64,000 nucleotides of DNA from positions 1 to 64,000 of the forward strand of contig VDFB02187802.1 in assembly GCA_007258455.2 (NCBI GenBank), read 5' to 3'. Made by a program: the position numbers and the translations under genes. The notes under the pieces were generated by a model. The model searched no databases, had not been told where the DNA came from, and worked only from the letters and a program-made list of their open reading frames with translations. Origin of the DNA: Sequoia sempervirens. Taxonomy: Eukaryota; Streptophyta; Pinopsida; Cupressales; Cupressaceae. Shown here in pieces: positions 56,678 through 64,000 of the stretch (its first letter is position 1; every line of letters starts with the position of its first letter).

Positions 56678-57485
56678 TGTTAAAAACATAAAAGGAATCA
56701 TAACACATTGACACCAGGATTTTTACGTAGAAAACCCAAAAAGGGAAAAACCACGGTGAGGATTAGCTCACAATATATTATAACTGGTTACAAGATATTA
56801 AAGGGCTCGCTGCCATGACACACTATCCTTGAAAGGCTCACAACTTGAAGCAAATAAAAAATGGCTTATCACCAAGATACAAAGAGGTATGGCTCAATTC
56901 CAAATGATGAACTAAGTATGTACACCTTCAAAGCACATAGATCAATTCCAATTAAGCTCTAGAATACCAAAAAAATTCTTCGGTCGCAGGTATACAACAA
57001 CTATCAAAACCCTTGCACTACAACATTTTTTACATCACTATATACCACACCATTCCTTCATATATGTCCTTCCTCATCCTCATCACACACGCACATATAT
57101 ATAGCTTCATCTTTATACATCAATTAGGTTGGCACATAAGACAAATCATAACAAACACAAATTAGGTCATCCCAAACCTAATAAGGAACACTTTAAAAAT
57201 TTATAAGATAAGTCATTCATAACCCTGTCGGCCAAAAGAATGTCAAACTTTTGTCACTTAGATAACTCAACTAGATCAACCAAAATTTATGAAAACTCGT
57301 TTATAGCTATAACTAACACTCCTGAGCAACATATCAAAAACTCATAGAATTTCCTTTTACTAAGAGGATTTTTGGATCAAAATATCAGATCAGTATAGAC
57401 ACACAGTTTACTTAGCTAGTTACCAACTGGTGTTGGCATCAATGACAACAAAAACTCGGAGGTCACCTTCTTCATTCTTCCAACA
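56678..57485 (-). repeat. 5' LTR of the pol-less element
   Basis: 808 bp. It matches 44,334-45,260 apart from a deletion of about 100 bp near its 3' end and scattered changes. The TSD half AGTAA follows on the plus strand at 57,486-57,490. Confidence 0.9.
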
Positions 57486-57490
57486 AGTAA

Positions 57491-57779
57491 GTCATTGGAC
57501 ATATCAATGGCTCTCATTAGTGGGGCATGTGACACTTTTGAAATTTGTGGTTTAGGCTCTTCCTATTTATAGATGTTTTGTGTAGGTTTCCTCCCGGTGC
57601 TTTGTTAAGGAGTTTGATGCCCTTTCCTATCAATTTTTGTTTGTTGGTAATTTTTCTTCTTCAAAATTGAGCCTTCTCAAGTGGGATTTTGTATGCAAAC
57701 CAAAGCAAGAGGGTGGTCTTGGGCTCAATCCTACGGGTTTTATTGGCCAAGTCTTAGCTACTAAGTTATATTGGTGTTG
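57491..57779 (+). pseudogene. LINE segment 4: C-terminal region of ORF2
   Basis: SHWTYQWLSL, then ALPIYRCF and KWDFVCKPKQEGGLGLNPTG with VLATKLYW: the typical post-RT region of plant LINEs. It stops at 57,779 where a CACTA end begins. With segments 1-3 this gives about 4.4 kb of one LINE. Confidence 0.85.
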
Positions 57780-58290
57780 CACTAGTAGAAAAACAACAAT
57801 AAATGACAAAAAACTACTAAAAATTGCATATAAATGACTAAATTTGGTTACATGACCATTAGTAGTTTATTGTCATTCATTTATAACACAACCAAATTTA
57901 TGACTAAACCATTTTTAGTCATTTATTTGGTCATTTTGATTGATTAATTTGGTAGTATATTTAGTCGTTAATTTAGTCATTGATTTTGTCATATATTTAG
58001 TCATATTTATTCACTGAGCTTGGTCACCTGACCAATAGTAGTTTATTGCCAATCATTTATGAATAAACCATTTCTATTCATTTATTGGTTGTTTTGATTG
58101 ATCAATTTGGTACTGTATTTTTAGTCATATATTTAGTCATATCTATTCACTGATTTATGTCAATTGGTAGTATATTTATTCATTGATTTTTGTCAACTAG
58201 TAGTATATTTATTCATATGTTTGGTCATATTTATTCACTGATTTTTGTCAATTAGTAGTTTATTTAATTGTTTTTGTTCACCGATTTCTG
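57780..58290 (+). mobile_element. CACTA transposon terminus with subterminal repeats
   Basis: CACTAGTAGAAAAAC at 57,780 is the classic plant CACTA terminal sequence and lies directly against LINE coding DNA (preceding bases TTG, a possible 3-bp TSD). The next 500 bp repeat TTAGTCAT / ATGACTAAA and TATTTAGTCAT in both orientations, as expected for subterminal transposase-binding repeats. No opposite end (…CTAGTG) was found in the window, so its extent is unknown. No transposase is seen. Confidence 0.8.
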
Positions 58291-59061
58291 CCTAAAAGTG
58301 TTTGAAATGAGACAATGCTTTTGAGGTTTAAACATAAAACATAGAAAACATAATCAATCATTCATTTGCACATAATGAAACAAAGTTATTAAGAAGGAAA
58401 AATACTAAAATTTTATTGAGAAAAGGTGTTCTTAAAGTAGATACAAGACTTAAATATATGTCTTTTCTTTGAAAAATGTGTTACAAAGTGTGTTTCTCAG
58501 TGTTGTGACTGAGAAAATTGAGTTACAATGCTCTATTTTTTGCTTATACAACTTCAAAACATGAAAGAACTACTTGAAAAATGAAGCCTAAGGGTCCTAT
58601 ATATCATCCCAAGCATGGGAGAGCATATAGGAACTAAAATTGACTAAGTTCTCATGCTTAAAAATAGGGAAACCTATTTTACACGCCCAAGAGGTCTTCT
58701 TGCTTGACTTGGTCTCCCCTGGCTCCTAAAAATGTGCTCTAGTTGGTTGTGAAGCTCCTAGATACCCTCAAACTGCCCCCAAGAAGCTCAAATTTTTGTC
58801 CTTGTCACCATATTTTCCTTTAATATTTTTCTTATCCTCTCCTAGATGTTCTCATGATGTCTTTGACTGCTCATAGAACTACCAAAATTTTAAACCTTTT
58901 TCATGAATATTCAAACTCTCCCTTGAAAAGGTTAACTTGTTGTCCTTATCATCCTTTCATGAGGTTTTATAAGTTCTAGTTGTGCAAGGTAGAAAGGCCT
59001 TCATTTTAGGGTTCAAAACTGTCAATAACTGTAATCTTATGGGTTGCAAACTTCCCTTAAC
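58291..59061. other. No gene recognised (possible CACTA interior)
   Basis: AT-rich, no coding signal on either strand and no clear repeat. It lies between the CACTA subterminal region and the clathrin fragment. Confidence 0.45.
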
Positions 59062-60655
59062 TCAAGTCATAACCCAGATGACTCTTCAGAATATACCTCA
59101 CTTGGAGCTTAAATAGAAAATTTTTATTGGTAACATTAATAAGATCTTCATCACATTGTCCTCACCTATATGCAACAACTGCCAGAGTTGGATCCCTTTT
59201 CTCACAGTATTTACCCACCACCCGAGAATCATAGTAGCGATTTATAGTGAGGAAGTGTTATGGATTATTATTTGTATCAATAATGATTTTACCCAATGCA
59301 TTGTGTACATGTACATCCTGACTTCCTTCACTCACAAGATGCTCTAAAAATTATGTCAACAATCGAAGCCGATTCTTGGAATAAACAAAGACAAAACAAG
59401 AACTGTTAGTTTAATATAAACCTTATGGAAATTGAAAAATAGCTTTGGAAATTTTATACATTACCTTTTTCTTGCATTCTTCAACAAGTGGTTCAACAAG
59501 AAGGAGAGAATAAATAGAAAGAAAAAGACCTTTGATGAAGTCCTCAGGACAATCATCATCAAGTAGTTGACCAACAAATAAAGGAGCATTGCTTGGATTT
59601 ACCTGATCAACAATCAGTAAAGAGTAAAAAATTTAGTCCTTTAAATGCATGTGTGGAACCCACACAATAAAAATGATAAAGGTTGATATTATAACCAATA
59701 TTCATTAAATTATCCCTTTTCCAATAAATAAGAATGTCCTTTAAGTTTATATTAGTTCTCCACTATTAAAAAGACATGGTACCAACAATAAATTTCACCT
59801 GACATGAATAAAATATTTTGGTACACATGGCAGTCTTTTAGACATTATTAGTAACATGATAAATATGATTTTTTTACAGAACTCTATTTAGAAACTAAAG
59901 ATCTCTTAAATGAGTGACTTGCGACTTGAAGATATATAAGGTTTTATCTGGCACAAAACATGGAGGAAAAAAGAAGTGTTCAATATGAGGACCTACCTTT
60001 TGGACACATCCTTCAATGTATCACAACATATTGTTTGAAAATATAAGTAATGGGTAAGATCTGGTACAAATCCAAACTGATCACAAACATTTATCAATGG
60101 ATGAGCATCTGGACTTCTTGCTTCCATAAGAAAGTTCTTTTTCTTTTCAACATCATAGAAGTTTGACTCTTTGGTTGCATGTTCCACCTCCTTGATTTGT
60201 CCAATTTTGGTTGTTGCTTCAATGTATTTGAAGTGAATTTCAGGATCCTCACTACCAATGACATTGAAAATACAATTTACCATTTAAGTACAAGGTTCCC
60301 AAGCTACTACAAAATTACCTCCTCAAATAGATCAATGAATATCAATGACAAAATGATACAAGTGACAATCCAAAGTCAAATCACCTAGAGATCAAATATG
60401 CACCCAAGAAGAAATATAGCCCTTCATAATACTTGAAATGTTCAAACAACTTGATGCATGAATCTACACCCAATTGTTTAGAATATTCCTTAGTAGCATG
60501 TGTGACATGAAAGAAGTTATCATCAAAAATAAGAGAGCAATTGTCAATGTCATCTAGAGCCAACATTATTAATTTGAAATAAATAAAAGGTGCACAATTT
60601 TTACCTGGACAATTATTTGGAGATTTCCCCTTAGGTTGACAGGAAACATCCCTGA
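59062..60655 (-). pseudogene. Clathrin heavy-chain gene fragment, multi-exon
   Basis: Minus-strand exons in order: 60,605-60,655 ([16 protein letters not shown]); about 60,385-60,525 ([13 protein letters not shown]...[11 protein letters not shown]); 59,997-60,251 ([20 protein letters not shown] ... [18 protein letters not shown] ... YIEGCVQK); 59,465-59,602 ([20 protein letters not shown]); 59,062-59,374 ([19 protein letters not shown] ... [17 protein letters not shown]). Introns are kept, with GT donors after 60,605, 60,385, 59,997 and 59,465 and AG acceptors before 60,251, 59,602 and 59,374. Clathrin heavy chain forms the triskelion coat of endocytic vesicles. This copy covers only part of it and has stops and frameshifts, so it is a pseudogene or captured fragment. 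Confidence 0.88.
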
Positions 60656-61139
60656 ATTATTGTTGAAGAGATTTTATCAAAAGGAGAATAAAATCAACAA
60701 CTTTTTGCATGCAAGGGACATGACTTGATACCTTAGGTATTATTGATTGAAGAGTAGATGAATCCACTTCATGATCACATTTCAATATGGGAATTTGATA
60801 TGAAGAGTGAAGTTTGATGCCTAAATAATGACATGATTCAATAGGCTAACACTAAAAAAAACCTTTATTCCTAACAATCAAGGTTTAATCTCAATAGTGA
60901 TAGAAAGGGAGGAGCATTCTTTATGGCACTTGGAGGTTATAATAGAAAATATCCTTTCTCGTGGATCATTATTGAAAAGTATAACTTAATATCTACTATA
61001 GGCCGACATAACTTTAGCCAATAATTATCCTTAGAGGTATTTGTTGTGAGCCATACCTCTAATATTACAGAATGCGACCCCTATTAGCTATATAGAACTC
61101 CCAAAGTGGCATGAAACAAGTGAAATAATATGCAATACT
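60656..61139. other. No gene recognised between clathrin and importin fragments
   Basis: Upstream clathrin-like reading is lost beyond 60,655. The rest has no coding signal I can assign. Confidence 0.45.
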
Positions 61140-61450
61140 AAAAGCCACACTAAAGAAAGCAACTCTTGAAACTCTTGGGTATTTTACTGAAGAGATATCA
61201 TTTGATGTACTTGCACAACATCAAGTGAATTCAATTCTTACGGTTGTTGTCTAAGGCATGAATACAACTGATGGAAACAATGATGTATGTCTTGTAGCAA
61301 CAAGAGCTTTATATAATGCCCTTGATTTTGCACAGACAAGTTTTTGAGAATGAAATGAAGAGGAACTACATTATGTGTGTTATTTTTGAAACAACATTTT
61401 CAATGGATGTTCGCATACGACAAGCTACTTTTGAATGTCTTGTTTCAAGT
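61140..61450 (+). pseudogene. Importin subunit beta-1 fragment
   Basis: Plus strand: KKATLETLGYFTEEIS, DVLAQHQVNSILTVVV*GMN, ATRALYNALDFAQ, then after a one-base shift near 61,327 FENEMKRNYIMCVIFETTFS and RIRQATFECLVS. This is the conserved HEAT-repeat region of plant importin-beta-1 (nuclear import receptor). It has one TAA stop (usual Gln), a frameshift and no continuation after 61,450. No intron lies inside, so exon or retrocopy origin cannot be told. It lies opposite in strand to the clathrin fragment. Confidence 0.85.
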
Positions 61451-62744
61451 CCCTTTGATGTAACAAAAATAGAAAGGAGACCATAATAAAACAGAAAGCC
61501 ATGAAATGAAATTTCATTTCAATAAAATGAGGCTAATAACAAACATAATAGCTAACATTCTTCTCTCGTATTCCTGCAAAGAACCAAGCAATAAACCTTA
61601 AGAAAAATGTGGTGTTGTGGTGATCATTATTAATATCCCTTTGATCATCACAAGACTGTACTCTAATGCTTGTTTGGTTATTCCTATGCATGTATTTTTA
61701 TGATAATCTTTAAAAAAATTCAATGTGATATGATTTGCAAACTATCTATTTGAAAGAAAGGTCACTGCCCTCTTAACCTTCATGCATAGAAATCAGTCTA
61801 TCTCTTAATGCTCTAACTACAAACTTTTCCATTGTGGTGCTAAGGTCACTATCTTCATTATCTTGCACTTATCTTTGTAATCTCAAATGGTCACACTATG
61901 ATGGAAAATATGGAAACAAGGTCACAATTCTTAAACACCATGTTTTCCCACACATTCAACAGTTGGATGCCATACTGTAATCACTATCCCATGACAATAG
62001 TGACCCCTTGAAGGAACTGTCGACAATATTGTCATGAATGGTACAACCTTACCCATAACTGTTATCAACTATGCAAACCCTATATGCATAAGTCTATCCT
62101 CACTGTAACTATTTTTCATGGTGAGTTATGATCCTAAGATGTTATCACTGTCGTCCAACCTCTGCCATGATCCTCAACTTTACTCACTATGAAAGGACTA
62201 TGCTTACATCATGCACCTAATATCTATAGATTGCTATTTGTCATGCTTATCAACAACCTCTATGACTATCTTGATAAAAGGTTTTGAAGAAGGATCTAAA
62301 ACTATCCTCAACATCAACAACACAATGTTTGTCGCTGCCAATTGAATGGTGGACTTGCAAGCAAGTCACTATCTTCTCAAGTTGTTGCCTCTTAAACCAT
62401 TAACATGGTTTCAAAACCAAAGAAAAATGAATGCAAATATTGATTGACCTACCTAGGTCCTTGAAAGTTATCATTGAAAGCTTTGATAACCATAATGAGA
62501 AGAATTTCATTTAAAAGCAGCAAGCTCATGATGGACTAAGATTACCAATACTTGATTTTCCTTGTTTAGACAATAAAACCACCATACCTTGCCTAAAATA
62601 CTACTCTCCCTACTGCATTTTTGAAATCCTATGATCTCAAGGCTTGGTGACTTATAACCACTACTCAAAGATTACATTAGTAAGGTTTTAAAAGCTCAAA
62701 AACTCTCTAATGCTTATTGTTGGATTATCATTCAACATAGTGAT
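61451..62744. other. No gene recognised; recurring TCACTAT words
   Basis: TCACTATC and ATAGTGA words recur (for example TCACTATCCCATGACAATAG at 61,980), giving short inverted repeats. No coding frame of known family. Confidence 0.4.
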
Positions 62745-62778
62745 TTAAAAGGTAGTCTTCGATAAGAATATGTAGTCT

Positions 62779-63440
62779 CAAACACAGTGATTTTAATGTA
62801 ATTTGGAATGAAGACAAAAGAGGGGTTTTAGGAAAAATACCTGATCACAACTCAGCTTCATGGAGTTTACAATAAGGGAGATGGTCTCTTCACTTGGACC
62901 AACCGTCGCCTAGGATTTACTATTTAGTAATAAAGCATAAAGATTGGACATCTTTCTATATAGTGGATATTGGGCCTCCCTTCCACTATCATGTGAATGC
63001 AACATCCTCCCAGTCCTAGGATCTAACCATTCTTTGATACAGCTTCTCTTTCAATAGGAACATAAACCTAAAAAGTGCCCCTTCAAGTTCAAAATTTGTG
63101 GATTAGAGACCTTGAATTTTTTCCAATGTTCAAAAATCTTGGGTAGAAGGTCATCCCTAACATAGATCAAGAATGTTCACTCTTTCAAAGAAGTTGCAAC
63201 ATTTAAAAGGATTGCTTAAGAAATGAAACAAAGAACATTTAGAAAACATCTTCCAAAAAAATGAGTTATTAGAAGAAGACTTGGAAAACCTAAGCAAAGA
63301 ATTGATTCTAAAATGCATGGACCAAGGAAGCTATAAAGTTGCCTAGAGTTTGCATCTAATAATCCCTTTACATAGCAAAAGAGAAATGATTGCTTAAATC
63401 TACTCAAAGAAAACATCAACTTAAATATTGGGGCAATTAT
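62779..63440 (+). pseudogene. Second LINE: endonuclease-region fragment
   Basis: SDFNVIWNEDKRG (normally GDFN), GDGLFTWTNRRLGFT in a second frame, then WIRDLEFFPMFKNLG and helical residues. This is the end of the APE domain and the following spacer of a plant LINE ORF2, heavily frameshifted. It covers the same domain as 42,354-42,650 but differs in sequence, so it is another LINE copy. Confidence 0.75.
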
Positions 63441-64000
63441 GAAACTATGAAAACTAATTATTTTAAAGACATTGTCTTTTTCAAAAATTTGTTAGAAAGA
63501 ATGTAGCTTAGATAAAAACGAATGCTTGAAAAATATAAGAAATTGCTTAAAATATACCAATGCCATAAATAATAGTCTTTATTGAACTTAAAATTCTAGT
63601 AAATACTTATCATATTGCCTTTGACATTTTCTGACTGGAGAGAAACACATATATAATTTACTCATTTAAATCATTTCAATGAATCTAGGAATTGTGAATG
63701 GCATATGCACCTAATGGACTAATCAAGAGAAGTTTGTGCACTTGTAAATTGTGTTTCATGGTGCCATATCCCTATTTGCTAATGATATTAGACCTATCTC
63801 TGTAAACATGTTCAGTCATTGATTTTTGTTGTTACAAAAAATGTTGTCCTCTACACACTGATATCATTCTAACCATATCCACATGTTCATGTTGAATTAA
63901 CTCCTACATTTCCCTTGTATCATTTCTTCTCATTCCCTACTTTTGGTTTTTTCATTTTTATCCTCTTTCATCTTTGATAAAATTGCCATTAATGATATCA
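63441..64000. other. Window end; nothing recognised
   Basis: AT-rich, only short open frames, no family signature on either strand. Confidence 0.5.

Larger units (their letters stand above)
44334..57485 (-). mobile_element. Large LTR element without recognisable pol (non-autonomous)
   Basis: LTRs at 44,334-45,260 and 56,678-57,485 share TG...CA ends and sequence. On the minus strand a PBS follows the right-hand LTR and a PPT precedes the left-hand one. TSD is GGTAA/AGTAA (one mismatch), and LINE ORF2 continues across. Excluding the nested 5.9-kb TIR element the internal region is about 5.5 kb. It encodes a coiled-coil/zinc-knuckle ORF and a long unknown ORF. I found no protease, integrase, RT or RNase H motif. 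It would need enzymes from another copia element; its PBS, PPT and LTR start resemble those of the copia at 35.5 kb. Confidence 0.88.

Noticed and set aside
59062..60655. A working clathrin heavy-chain gene
   Set aside because: Only a central part of the protein is present, with in-frame stops and at least one frameshift.

Overview
This is plant nuclear DNA from a repeat-rich, AT-rich intergenic region. It carries Ty1/copia and Ty3/gypsy polyproteins with plant-type motifs, tRNA-iMet-type primer binding sites, a plant L1-type LINE with a DUF4283-like ORF1, a CACTA end, and fragments of plant housekeeping genes with introns. The layered, decayed elements and very long LTRs suggest a large genome such as a gymnosperm's; that is inference, since no sequence here names a species. 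I see no intact host gene.

Left part (1-16,694). The 3' part of a giant LTR (copy A) ends at 2,869. A minus-strand copia remnant follows (about 3.2-8.1 kb). A 400-bp direct repeat (8,111 and 13,014) brackets a mosaic with a decayed gypsy-like minus ORF and a recurring hairpin motif. A plus-strand Ty3/gypsy 5' end (LTR 13,394-14,750, PBS, gag, protease) is cut by a 100-N gap at 16,695-16,794.

Middle (16,795-26,150). Short dispersed repeats, a MITE-like inverted-repeat element, then a second giant LTR (copy B, minus, 19,940-25,158). Copy B is inverted relative to copy A and closely related to it.

Right part (26,160-57,779) is one old LINE broken into four pieces by nested insertions, most with visible target-site duplications (TSDs). 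(1) A giant solo LTR (copy C, 26,964-34,214, TSD CTTCC), itself split by a 1.8-kb solo-LTR-like element (30,660-32,463, TSD CTCAT) with two tRNA-like Pol III promoters and a dense CACGTG/TGACGTCA array. (2) A complete but dead copia (35,527-42,348, TSD AGATA). (3) A 13.2-kb minus-strand LTR element (44,334-57,485) that has a gag-like zinc-knuckle ORF and a long unknown ORF but no recognisable pol. That unknown ORF is itself split by (4) a 5.9-kb DNA element with about 640-bp terminal inverted repeats and TTA TSDs (48,401-54,322), encoding a roughly 1,300-codon protein with no transposase I recognise. The two unknown proteins have similar length and layout. (5) A CACTA end at 57,780 interrupts the LINE C-terminus.

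Far right (57,780-64,000). CACTA subterminal DNA, then a multi-exon clathrin heavy-chain fragment (minus, introns kept, stops and frameshifts), an importin-beta fragment (plus) and a second LINE endonuclease fragment. This may be gene capture by the CACTA element, but its other end is not in the window.

The strongest candidates for something undescribed are the long-TIR element with its unknown protein, the pol-less LTR host with a similarly built protein, and the bZIP-type motif array inside the small solo LTR.
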